Assembly: GCF_019320115.1 (NCBI RefSeq)
Contig: NC_089598.1
Coordinates: 86,567,560 to 86,631,559 of the forward strand
Reading direction: 5' to 3'
Source: Miscanthus floridulus
Lineage: Eukaryota > Streptophyta > Magnoliopsida > Poales > Poaceae
DNA length: 64,000 bases
Of the stretch, positions 55,081-64,000 are shown one piece after another. A program made the position numbers and the translations under genes. A model generated the notes under the pieces. The model saw only the letters and a list, made by a program, of their open reading frames with translations, had not been told where the DNA came from and ran no database searches. Each line of letters opens with the position of its first letter. Position 1 is the stretch's first letter.

Positions 55081-56300
55081 TGTCGGGGTTATAACCCCTG
55101 CGTATCTCAAGGCATCGATTAGATGGTGGGCCGCATAGCTCACAACACAATAACAGACAAAGGCCCAAACGATTGAGGCCCAACAAAAGCCAAACAGGTT
55201 AGGCCAAGCGCTAAGGTCGGGGTTATCCATGACCCCTTCCACTTGCCTTGGTCTCACCACGCTCATAAGGCGTATGATCTCTCTCTGTCATGACCTCTAG
55301 AAGAGATAGAAAGAGGTTGCGCCTTGCCAAGTGAGCCTACCTTGATAGGGGCAAGCACGCTGCACTAACCCCATAAGGACTAAGGTGACAGTAGTCACCT
55401 TAGCCCAGTCTGACGCCAACCTTGTGTCACGCTGCACGGACAAGACAACACCACCTCGAGGCGGTAACGATGGGTACGATGACCACTGACCGAGTATGGC
55501 CCAACCAGGTAGGTATACGGTCCTACCCACTACGGAATGGAAGCCACGACAAGGGTCTCAGTGCAGAGGCCGACTAGGACGGTTAAAAACCCTGACCCTA
55601 ATGATCGGGGTCGTGGCCCTTAGTCCCAAGAAATGACCAGATGAACGACGACTCAGGGCAGCTACCTGCTATGGGTACGACACCCCGGGGAACCTAGAAG
55701 TGGTGACGAATACCATGATAGACACCGCGTTGCACATGACAGCTGATAAACCACCGATGTGCCTACAGTGCCCGCCATGGTCAGCACAGTAGCACCATGT
55801 CTCGCTCCGCCGCAACGTGGCCACAAGACCATGACGATGGCCACACCCGGGCAAGCACTAGAAGACGACGTAGCTTGCAAGCCAAGTTAGCTAGGACCTC
55901 CCTCAGGCTCTCGACCCTTCGGTCGGGGGAACCTCCTCTTTGTAATAAGCCCTGGCCCCGAACTCTATATAAGGGCAGCCAGGGCTCCCATCTCGGGGAT
56001 CTTCACATTCTTCATCCTCTACCATTTCATCCATAGCAGTAGGGCTCTTGGAGCTTCTCTTCGGGCTGCTCCTCGTCTAGCATAGGTTCTACCACCTCTT
56101 TCACCATTCTTACACCCCCCCATTGTAAGAACTTTAGAGCATTCAAGCGAGGAACACGCACTCGATTTTCTCTGAGACTAGACGTAGGGCTCTAGTATAA
56201 ACCAGTATAAATCCCCATGTCTATTGGATGCTACCATCATCTTCCTAGAGCAGTGCGGCAATCGTATAAATTTACTAGTCCGGGTTACGAAACACCGACA
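55081..56300 (+). repeat. Element E 3' LTR, complete
   Basis: A 1220-bp LTR from TGTCGGGG to ACACCGACA, followed by the TSD GCTTT. It supplies the last about 40 bp missing from the 5' copy. TATATAAG lies at 55966-55973. Confidence 0.92.
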
Positions 56301-56305
56301 GCTTT

Positions 56306-56480
56306 CATGGTAATATTTCCCTACTGTTTCAGAATGGAGGCTCGTCGACGCGTGGAGTTCACTAGTGTAGAGCTCGCCACTCCGGTATAGAAGGCCACGG
56401 TGGGTCCACACGCTCTAGAAAGCCGCGGCGGATTACCAAGTTCCCATCAAAATCCGTTCAGCACACCAGAATCACTTTAT
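56306..56480. repeat. Right half of the target locus
   Basis: This continues the repeat of 1-555 after the E insertion: CATGGTAATATTTCCC, then GAATGGAGGCTCGTCGACG and GTGGAGTTCACTAGTGTAGAG. In grasses such GGAGCTCGCC-type text commonly follows CAACAT arrays, as far as I recall. Class of the repeat not determined. Confidence 0.5.
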
Positions 56481-57334
56481 TAGAGTGTCAGGTAGCTGGA
56501 GCTAAGAATAAGGACTAAAGCTCTATTGGGGCAGACTTAGCTTCTATTATAACCAACAATGGTTACAATGGACCTTCTCTAGGGCATCTAGAAAATTACA
56601 ACAACACACTTATCAGGTTGTAAAGGTGACATCGACTATAACAACCACATCCATATACATATCCAAATGACAAAAATGTGTGACAACAATCAAATTGAGA
56701 AGTCACATATTTTGTCCCACGTGATAATCAATTCACATCTCTTAAACCACATCAGTGTGCAAATAATTTGGTAGGCATGTACACCCACAAGTCCCCTAAC
56801 CAATTACAAAGTTTTAGCTCAACCGGGCATAGTTTCATTACGGAAGTCAATCATATACCAAAATTGTTATGTGTTAACCTATTGTAACCCAACTACCAAA
56901 TCTCCCTCAACTTTGATGCTCTATTCAACCAATACTCTAACAGAAATGGCCAAGTCATAGTAATATAATTGTAGAACGGCCTCACCAAGTTTGGTACTGA
57001 TCCAACCACGTTTGCGCCTAAGGACAACCGGTTCAAGATCACCAGATATGGACATAAATCATTTATTCTTATTTCCCTCTCTCTTCCCACGTTGTGTTGT
57101 GTGTTCTTCTCTTGGTATCTCTCCATTGATAGCTACTACTGAGGCAAGGGTGGCTAGGGTTTTATCTCCACCCCTCTCTTCCAAGGAGCAATATCCACCA
57201 TTTATTCCAGCCCAAATTAATGGCTCGCAAGATTTGGGCTTCTGACCTGCAAGGGATAATTTGTTGGGCTCCAAAGCATCCTCCTTGCGGATGGATAGCC
57301 AACTCAGGTCCTTCGTCCTAAAGTTAGAACTTTA
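56481..57334. other. Low-copy intergenic DNA
   Basis: No gene recognised. Frames at 56893-57274 on both strands are short and without family resemblance. Confidence 0.4.
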
Positions 57335-57469
57335 CTACTCTCTATTCCAAATTATAAGTTATTTTAATTTTTTTGACACATTTATTTTACTATGTATCTA
57401 GATATAGATATATAGTAAAACGTATGAACCAAAAAAGTCAAAGCGACTTATAATTTCAAATGGAGGGAG
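57335..57469. mobile_element. Stowaway-type MITE
   Basis: About 135 bp with TIRs CTACTCTCTATTCCAAATTA and the complement of TTTCAAATGGAGGGAG. The inner arms are TATAAGTTATTTT and its partner AAGCGACTTATAA, and TA lies on both sides. The GGAGGGAG-TA terminus is the hallmark of Tc1/mariner-derived Stowaway MITEs. It lies about 0.57 kb upstream of the peroxiredoxin start codon. Confidence 0.85.
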
Positions 57470-58043
57470 TATAGCTACCCCTCTTGGGTTACGGAGAGAT
57501 CATAGAAGGATTTGGGCGAAGCTAGGTGGCCAAATTGGTAATCATGGTCTACAGAGGTGGATTAGCAAATGTTGCTCAATAACCCATTTCGAAGGCATAT
57601 TTTGGCCCAACACCACTTCTCATATGATTATTTACATATTTACCATTATTATGATGTAAATGGTATAAAAAATATTATATTAATGACTCATGTGTTAATA
57701 ATAAAGTGTATGATGTGGTCCATAGTAATGGCAAACGTGGTTGGGCTCGCTATCGCGCCCAGACCAACCTGGCAACATCAAAGCAGACCTGCTGTCCCCG
57801 GCGTCGTCCTCACGCCGCCGTCACATTCGTTCCACGCACCACCCGCCGAAGCCTCACCAACCTGGGACCTGGCAGCCTCTCCGCGCATCGGCCAAGCCCC
57901 GCCGCCCGCAGCCAATCGCACTCCCAACAACAAGCCCAAACCCCCCACATCCTAGGGCTCATGTCCCCCAAAGTCAAAACAGAAACCTCCAGCTGCAGCA
58001 GGCCATTTCCTCGACCGCATCGCCGCCCGCGCCCTCCGCCTCC
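57470..58043 (+). promoter_or_regulatory. Upstream region of the peroxiredoxin gene (promoter and 5' UTR)
   Basis: An AT-rich part (57560-57700, with ATATTATATTAAT near 57672) gives way to a GC-rich stretch from about 57730 into the coding region. I cannot fix the transcription start. An in-frame open extension reaches back to 57741, but its sequence is low-complexity Pro/Ser/His and not transit-peptide-like. Confidence 0.4.
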
Positions 58044-58730
58044 ATGGCCACCTCCGCCCTCGCCGCTCTGTCCGCCACCACGGCCGCCGCCGCCGGGAAG
58101 CACATCCTCCTCTCGCGCCCCGCCGCCTCCCTCTCCTTCGCCTCCCGCCGCCTGGCCGCTGGGGCCTCCCTCCGTGGATTCCTTGGCGCGCCAATCCGGG
58201 CCGTGGCGTCGTCGGCGTCGGCGCCCCCCAAGACCATCGCGGTCGGGGACCGGCTCCCTGACGCGACGCTCTCCTACTTCGACACCTCCTCCCCCGACGG
58301 CGAGCTGAAGACGGTGACGGTCCGCGACCTCACCGCGGGGAAGAAGGTGGTGCTCTTCGCGGTGCCCGGCGCGTTCACGCCCACCTGCACCCAGAAGCAC
58401 CTCCCGGGGTTCGTGGCCAAGGCCGGGGAGCTCCGCGCCAAGGGCGTCGACGCCGTGGCCTGCGTCTCCGTCAACGACGCCTTCGTGATGCGCGCGTGGA
58501 AGGAGAGCCTCGGGGTCGGGGACGAGGTGCTGCTCCTGTCGGACGGCAACAGGGAGCTGGCGCGCGCCATGGGCGTCGAGCTCGACCTCTCCGACAAGCC
58601 CGTCGGGCTCGGCGTCCGGTCCCGGCGCTACGCGCTGCTCGCGGAGGACGGCGTCGTCAAGGTGCTCAACCTCGAGGAGGGCGGCGCGTTCACCAACAGT
58701 AGCGCCGAGGACATGCTCAAGGCGCTCTGA
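58044..58730 (+). CDS. PRXIIE: Type II peroxiredoxin, plastid-targeted (PRXIIE-like)
   Basis: A 228-aa thiol peroxidase that reduces H2O2 and alkyl hydroperoxides in the chloroplast stroma, normally regenerated by glutaredoxin or thioredoxin (family knowledge). I chose ATG 58044 because it gives a Ser/Ala-rich transit peptide ([18 protein letters not shown], residues 1 to about 60) and the mature domain then starts [18 protein letters not shown]. The peroxidatic Cys is C115 in PGAFTPTCT, the resolving Cys is C140 in VACVSVND, and the spacing of 25 is typical of type II enzymes. WKESLGV, LLSDGN and [11 protein letters not shown] follow, and it ends AEDMLKAL. It is a single exon, very GC-rich, with no break. 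Upstream are a MITE and, 1.74 kb away, the edge of the retrotransposon nest. It is the only clearly intact host gene in the window. Confidence 0.95.
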   Translation: MATSALAALSATTAAAAGKHILLSRPAASLSFASRRLAAGASLRGFLGAPIRAVASSASAPPKTIAVGDRLPDATLSYFDTSSPDGELKTVTVRDLTAGKKVVLFAVPGAFTPTCTQKHLPGFVAKAGELRAKGVDAVACVSVNDAFVMRAWKESLGVGDEVLLLSDGNRELARAMGVELDLSDKPVGLGVRSRRYALLAEDGVVKVLNLEEGGAFTNSSAEDMLKAL

Positions 58731-59580
58731 ATTTGCGAAGCCATGGTGCTTCGTCTATCTTCCGGCAAAAGTTAGTTTTTTTGTTTCTGAATAATCGTGA
58801 CGGCAACGGTGGCTTGTTCCTGCCGCCACTGTTGTGTTGTGGTCGGCACTGTTACTAGTGCACTGCAGAGATGCAAGTTTCTTGCGAACATGTCAGTATA
58901 CGTGTAGTTTCCTACAATTGTGGACACCCTCTGTTTCACGACTTGCCATGGTATGCTACTCTTGCCTGAGAATTGCTCATTTGCATAGTACCACTACTAT
59001 CACAGGCGTTCAGTGTGTTCAGTGTTCTTATCAGAGAGAAGGGGCCGCACAGCCGCAGTATAAACGGCTCCATTTTGATTTGAAGGTTCAGGCTGTGATG
59101 CTCACCATTCTTTACTCACGATGCCAAACAAATACTACGTTTTTTATATTTCTGCACTGTAGTTAGTTGCTATGGTTATCTATCTAGTTTAATTGGGGAT
59201 TGGCAGTGTTGCAGCGTCCTTTAAAATTTCTAATGCCTGCAATTGGTCTGGTATCACATAAGTTGCTTTCTTAATGGACGCTGAAGCTAGTTTAATCGGT
59301 GAAATGTTGTGGGGATTCAGATTAACTCAGGTTTTCGTGAGCAAGGGGTCACATGCCTCTTGAGGACGACCAAAGGCTCTTCTTTTGTTTGCCTTGCTAG
59401 CACCTCATTATCTCTTATTGTTGGTCTATTGTTATATCACTGGCAATCAACACTTTGTAAATAGAGTATCTTGGTACGGCCATGTTAGAAAATTAGAGTT
59501 AGAGATGAGGACGACAGAGTTGAAGAGCCTATCAGAGAAATTTGTCGGACGGGCCCTAGTTTTCTGGGGTGGAAAATTAA
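58731..59580 (+). other. 3' flank of the peroxiredoxin gene
   Basis: It contains the probable 3' UTR; the end is not defined, and TGAATAATC near 58786 is a possible poly(A) signal. No other gene is recognised. Frames at 58834-59166 and 59385-59738 lack family features, and the latter runs into the Tourist MITE. Confidence 0.45.
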
Positions 59581-59791
59581 GGGGGTGTTTGGGACTGCTC
59601 CACAAACTCTGCTCCACAAACTCCATCGTGGAGCAGCTCCACAAAAAACTGGAGTTTGTGGAGTACCTCTTTAGGTGCTCTCATAACTCCACCATTTTTC
59701 CTGGAGCAGAGTGCGTGGAGCTAAAACCGTTTGGCTAAAAAACGTGGAGCAGAGCTGAAAAACGTGGAGCGGAGCCGTCCCAAACACGCCC
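59581..59791. mobile_element. Tourist-type (PIF/Harbinger) MITE
   Basis: A 211-bp element with TIRs GGGGGTGTTTGGGAC and GTCCCAAACACGCCC (one mismatch as inverted repeat). It is flanked by the 3-bp TSD TAA (59578-59580 and 59792-59794). The interior is rich in GGAGC/GCTCC words that give it extra hairpin potential. Confidence 0.9.
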
Positions 59792-59794
59792 TAA

Positions 59795-60988
59795 GTGTTA
59801 GGTTCTGAACCCAGAGCGATCATAAGCTTCATCCACACTCTGAAGTCTGAAGCCTGATCCCGAAACCTACTTCATGCCTGAAAATCACCTTCAGTGCTTC
59901 GACTTAGCAGAAGCATAGGCACCTTGAACGTTGTGTGGCTTTTGTTTTCTCTGAAGCTGCTCATCACTAGGAGGTAGGGCCTTAAGCCTTCTTTTTGAAA
60001 TTGCTGAACTCCCCTTAACATGTCATCAATCTGGGAAACTGCATCCTCTTTTGGTTGGTCGAGAGCTGAAGAACGAAGCTAGTAGTTGTTCAGCCACCAG
60101 CGTCTCTGTATTTTCACCACGGCGTGTATACGAATAAAGCCGTGAAGGCGAACAGGGGAGTTTACAGTGGGGTGTAGGCACGGGGCATGGGCCTGTACTT
60201 TCTTCAAACATCAATCATTTAATCCTATTCCAGTTCGTTGAGAACTCGATCAGCTTGTTGGTTTCTTAGCAACAGTATTTTTCTCTCACAACAAATCAGT
60301 ATCCGTCGAACTTATCAGCCCAGAAATCAACGAGCGAATAGGCTGGATAACCGTACCTGCGTTACTGCACATTTTTTCACTACTGCAAGTACGTGTGTTT
60401 CGATTTTCAATACTGCAAGTACATGTGTTTCGCTTTCGCTGACGAAGGAAGTCAGAGAAAAGAGACGGTTGTTTAGGGAAGCAAAGAAAACCAACAGTAG
60501 TGGATCTCCAGATTACGTATAGCAATGCACGGAGGACGGTACCGATTTATATCTCCTGCAAGTAACAAACAAATATTTTTTTTGCGATATTTATTTTGAT
60601 TCGTCCATCTATCCATGTCTGCGATCCAACGACATCTTAATTACTGATTGATCGTGTCATTCTTCTTGATTGAATATTGTCTGTCATGTAATAGATGAAT
60701 CACGGCAAAATAGAAAGTAAAAAATTATTGTGCTATCCATATACACATTGCATGTTTGTATGCACCAGCATACATGGCAACAAGCAAAAGGAAAGAGAAT
60801 TAAGACAAAAGGAACCTCTTTGCATTTTTAATAACCTTGTCAAATCTACCTACATTTAATTACTTTCCATCTTTGCATTTACAAAAGGGACAGCTTTTTT
60901 CTCCTTTCATTTGGTTTCACGCTCACGTGTTCCATCGCCCTCGCTTGTTGTTTCTTGTGTGAACCATAGTTGATGTCATCTGTCTTCC
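59795..60988. repeat. Intergenic DNA with a small transposon-like remnant near 60235-60345
   Basis: The segment CAGCTTGTTGGTTTCTTAGC, CAACAAATCAGTATCCGTCG and CAGCCCAGAAATCAACGAGC resembles the ends of common grass hAT-like MITEs (TTGTTxGGTT and CAGCCxAxxAA types). I could not define termini or a TSD. The rest shows no gene. A short duplicated word, TACTGCAAGTAC, occurs at 60382 and 60411. Confidence 0.35.
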
Positions 60989-62209
60989 ATGGCTCAGCCT
61001 CCCAATTCCGAGAGAAGGTCCCTACCTCTCCCTGACTAGAGATCTAGCCAGAGGATCTCCTCGAGTCCATCGGGCAACGTCTCGCGTCAGGCCATGACGC
61101 GGCGTCCTTTCAATCCGCTTGCTCCCCATGGCGCGCCACCGTCCCGTTCGCGACCTTCGGGGCCGCTCCTGCTGCTCCCGTTCGACCCCGACTCGGACCG
61201 CGTCGACTTCTACTACGTCCCGGAGAAGAAGGTCTTGTCCAAGACGCTGCCCGATGTGCGTGGCAAGGTGGTGTGCGGCTCCTCGTCTGGGTAGCTGACG
61301 CTCATGGACGAGGCGGCGTCCGTGACGCTGCTGAATCCATTCGCCAGTGCCCGTGACCCCCGCGTTGAGCTCCCGCCAGCAAGCAAACACGTCGCGCCGG
61401 CGTCCTCATCGGTACATGTGTCTAGGGTCCTCGGTCGGTGGGTCCTCCATCCCACCAACGGCTACGGGGACGCGGATGCCGTAGGCAGAGCCATCAAGCT
61501 AGAAGGCATAAGGGACGTGTTCTTCTATGAGATCGTGCTCTCGGCGCCGCCTGACGCCGCCGACCGCGAGTGCGTGGCCAGGGCCATGCTTGGGTGCTCC
61601 ACGGAGGTCGCGTTCTGCCGGGTTGGTGTCGACAGCGCATGGACGCTGCTCGACACTAAACTGGAGTTCTCCGTGGGGTCCATCGTCCACTGCCAAGACA
61701 AGTTCTTGGCGATCGACTGCACTAGAGAAATCTCCGTCTGCAGCAGCAACGTCGTCGGCGCTACTCCAACCGCGACGCTGCTGCCATCGCTGTCGCCACC
61801 TGCGGGGCTCTGCCACCGCAGCTACCTGGAATCAAACGGTGAGCTGCACATTGTGGGTGCCATGGTGAGCACGTTCCACGAGACACAGAGCTTCACCTAC
61901 AGCAGCGTGATCTACAAGTGCAACCTCCACGACCGTACGCCGGAGTGGTCCAGGGTGAGGGACATCGGTGATCAGACACTGTTCGTGTCTCAACATTTCA
62001 ATGAAAGCTTCTGTGGAACAAGTGTATCCAAGTACAAGGAGAACAAAATCTACATGTCTGAGCCATTGTATGGGGGATCCATACGACTTGGTCCATCGAC
62101 TGGAGATTGTTGATATTGCTACTGGCGCATCTGAAATGAAGCCCATCCAGGAAAAGATGCAGGGTTCCGAGGCTCTAGGTTGGATTCGACCCAATCTCTG
62201 GAAGCTCTA
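60989..62209 (+). pseudogene. F-box/DUF295 protein pseudogene
   Basis: An intronless F-box plus DUF295 gene of the large grass family, with several breaks. ATG 60989 starts MAQPPNSERRSLPLPD and hits TAG at 61037. The F-box core (PEDLLESIGQRLASGHDAA, SACSPWRATVPFATF) is in another frame from 61048. An extra G in the run 61159-61162 shifts to the frame LLLLPFDPDSDRVDFYYVPEK and VRGKVVCGSSSG, then TAG at 61292 (probably TGG originally). The body is open from 61304 (MDEAASVTLLNPF, GRWVLHPTNGYGDADAVGRA, SLSPPAGLCHRSYLESNGEL). An extra G in the run 62072-62076 throws off the C-terminus, which resumes as GDPYDLVHRLEIVDIATG, IQEKMQGSEALGW and WIRPNLWKL, ending at 62209. F-box proteins normally recruit substrates to SCF ubiquitin ligases. 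Confidence 0.88.
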
Positions 62210-62989
62210 GAGTTTGTGAGCCTGCGACGCCACGCACTCCGTGACTGTGTTAAATTCATAAACTTTGCTTTTTAGATTAAATGTCACTTTAACGTTGGTA
62301 TTTAATTTAACAGTATTGTTATCTTATCATACGATCTGTGTATTTTTAGTATAAATTGTTAGTTATCCCATAGCAACACACGAGCACACTACCCAGTATA
62401 TTACCTAAACTTGTCAAAATTTCAGTACCGCCTTCTATTCAGAGAGATAAGTCAGAAATACTCCAGAATTCGACAGTCCGCAGAAACACCAGATGGCCAG
62501 ACCGCCAGAGCGTCAGTGCTTGATTGGGCTTTGGTCCACTGAATCGCTCTTGCTTGGTTGGGCTTTGCTCAGGGACATCTCACGACTCTTCCATGTTTTT
62601 ATTTAGGGACATGATTATCAATATAAGTAGTCTGTTTGATTAAGTGAATAGAATAAGCTGACTTCTTATCAGGTTGGTTGGACGAGACTTTAAGATGAGC
62701 CAATTTTATTTTTGGATGGCTGACGAGACTTGTTACTCCTATTTGTTTACTTTTAACTAGAACATAATTATGTGAGGTTTTATTTTGTAGATTTTATTGT
62801 AACTAGCAAAATTGCTCGTGCGTTGCAACGAGATTAATAAAAACGTATACTAATTTTTATCCGACTTAAGGTTTAGGTGTAAAAAAAATAATTGTTTACG
62901 TTAAAAGATCGATTTTTGTTCAGTGTGTGGACACCCACGATAGATGTGGTTCGTCTCCTCCATCTCGTCGACCTCCTCAAACACCGCTA
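62210..62989. other. AT-rich intergenic DNA with a GCTCGTGCGTTGCAACG motif
   Basis: Near 62803-62870 the text AACTAGCAAAATTGCTCGTGC then GTTGCAACGAGATTAATAAA resembles a terminal motif seen in many grass repeats (xGCCCGTGCGTTGCAACGGG). The element type and other end were not found. No gene. Confidence 0.35.
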
Positions 62990-63505
62990 CTATCTCTCTA
63001 GCTTGCTCATGTAGGGCACGGCGTTCTTCCTCCGTACCTTCTGAAGTGTGCAATCCCACCGCGCTACTATGTTGTTGCTTTCAGTGTAATGAATGATGCA
63101 GGATACGATGAGGCGTGGTGAGAATGCTAGCACCGCGTCTAATCTACCGCTGACAAGCAGTGTCCCAGATAGAGCCTCATCGTGGGCGTTGGCCCAAACG
63201 GGATGCTTCACATATAGCAAGACCACTGAACTTGCAGAGATTAGAGAGCTTGACTCTGCAACGCCGCTCCATGGCATCGCACTTCGTGAACACCGCACGG
63301 CCGCCTCGCCGCCATGGCCTTCTAGCCATGGAATTCTGATATTCCTATCAATGTATGTTTCTGACGCAGATGCAATGAGGTGCCTCTGCGTGTTGGTAGC
63401 AAGACCAAGCGTAGGGCCAAGCCATGCAGATACACAAGTTTTGTAAGCGAGATGATGCGGCATCGTGTGGGCGCCCTGTAGGAGTATTAAGCCTGTTTGC
63501 ATCAC
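62990..63505 (-). other. Unrecognised open frame, 171 codons
   Basis: The minus strand is open from ATG at 63503-63505 to 62990. The protein has no motif I recognise, no signal peptide and no compositional bias that would mark a domain. It may be a chance frame or a remnant of a repeat. A plus-strand frame of 117 codons (63093-63446) overlaps it. Confidence 0.2.
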
Positions 63506-64000
63506 TATTTGCAGGGAGATAATCTTTTCACCTGTGGTGGTGTGGCCTCTAGTGTTTTTGTGCTCCTATGTTGTATTTCAGTTGGACCGTTTTTTCTTTT
63601 AAACTTTAACAAAGTCAATTGTGTCCATTGTACATGAAATTTTTACCATAGAGTTTACACATCAATATAAGATTACCATAAAAAATTCACAGCAAAGGGC
63701 TAGGCCATGGCTCGGCCCAATCTACTGGCGCATAAGGCCCACGCGGCAGATTGGCCCAACATGGACTAAACTTTTACATCAGAAATCGCCGAGTTTCTCG
63801 AATTCAATTTAGATCCTTCCACATTTTCTTTCCCTCTTGCATTTTTCCACCTGGAACACTTCCTTCTCTTCTATTTCTTTTTCTCATCCTCTTCCCCAAA
63901 CTAGCACCCGATCTCAGGCAGATCCATGCCGACGGAACAGATCAGACACGGACAAAACATTGGTGATTAGGCTGGACGAAAATTTATAGGTGGCAGAATT
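63506..64000. other. Intergenic DNA at the right edge
   Basis: AT-rich text with a TTTTCTTTTAAACTTTAAC stretch near 63590 and a CT-rich stretch (63820-63900). No gene can be supported; a gene could begin beyond the edge. Confidence 0.3.

Larger units (their letters stand above)
556..56300 (+). mobile_element. Element E: outermost Gypsy (Tat-like) LTR retrotransposon holding the whole nest
   Basis: The outermost layer starts with a TG-initiated LTR at 556 and ends with a complete LTR at 55081-56300. It is flanked by a perfect 5-bp TSD GCTTT (551-555 and 56301-56305), so the stack sits in a single insertion site. Its own DNA is 556-8814 and 54475-55080 plus the 3' LTR; everything between belongs to later insertions. 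The interior keeps a broken gag-protease related to that of element A and antisense-ORF remnants. I could not find RT, RNase H or integrase, so it is internally deleted or was always non-autonomous. A sample of the two LTRs (about 225 bp by eye) is roughly 89% identical. Confidence 0.88.

Noticed and set aside
57741..58043. N-terminal extension of the peroxiredoxin frame to 57741
   Set aside because: The extension is low-complexity Pro/Ser/His-rich and would bury the transit peptide. ATG 58044 gives a normal plastid-targeted protein of the expected length.
57706..58400. Pro-, Arg- and Gly-rich frames on both strands over the peroxiredoxin gene
   Set aside because: Shadow frames caused by very high GC in the true coding frame.

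Overview
The window is plant nuclear DNA, almost certainly from a grass (Poaceae). The evidence is large nested LTR retrotransposons with grass-type families, Stowaway and Tourist MITEs, and a very GC-rich single-exon gene for a plastid type II peroxiredoxin. I cannot name the species; the repeat families suggest an Andropogoneae-like genome, which is an inference.

About 87% of the window (556-56300) is one stack of LTR retrotransposons inserted into one another. The layers can be unpicked from terminal TG/CA bases and 5-bp target-site duplications (TSDs). Element E (556-56300, Gypsy, Tat-like, perfect TSD GCTTT) contains element D (8815-54474, Copia, SIRE/Maximus-like, TSD GATGG/GGTGG). D contains element A in its 5' LTR (10171-45487, Gypsy, Tat clade, perfect TSD CCAAT). 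A contains three further insertions: element C in its own 5' LTR (10508-20970, decayed chromovirus-like Gypsy, TSD CTGGC/CTGGT), a 250-bp TRIM/SMART-like solo LTR in its pol (24280-24529, perfect TSD ATTTG), and element B in its 3' internal region (30510-40724, TSD ACAGG/GCAGG). LTR divergence judged by eye on sampled stretches fits this order: E, D and A differ by about 9-11%, C by about 5%, B by about 2-6%.

Coding content: E keeps only broken gag-protease and antisense-ORF remnants. A has a full but stop-ridden gag-PR-RT-RNaseH-aRH-INT plus an antisense spliced gene. D has a full Copia gag-PR-INT-RT-RH with in-frame stops and frameshifts. C retains scraps. B, the youngest, has a single intact Gag frame with several zinc knuckles and no pol. 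B shares its PBS, PPT, about 1 kb of 3' noncoding DNA and parts of its LTR with D, so it looks like a non-autonomous gag-only (TR-GAG type) partner of a D-like Copia family. This is the most interesting system here.

Right of the nest (56301-64000) is low-copy DNA: a Stowaway MITE, an intact plastid peroxiredoxin gene (58044-58730), a Tourist MITE in its 3' flank, and an F-box/DUF295 pseudogene (60989-62209). The left edge (1-555) and 56306-about 56480 are the two halves of the original target locus, a degenerate array of AACACTTGCAACAT-like units.
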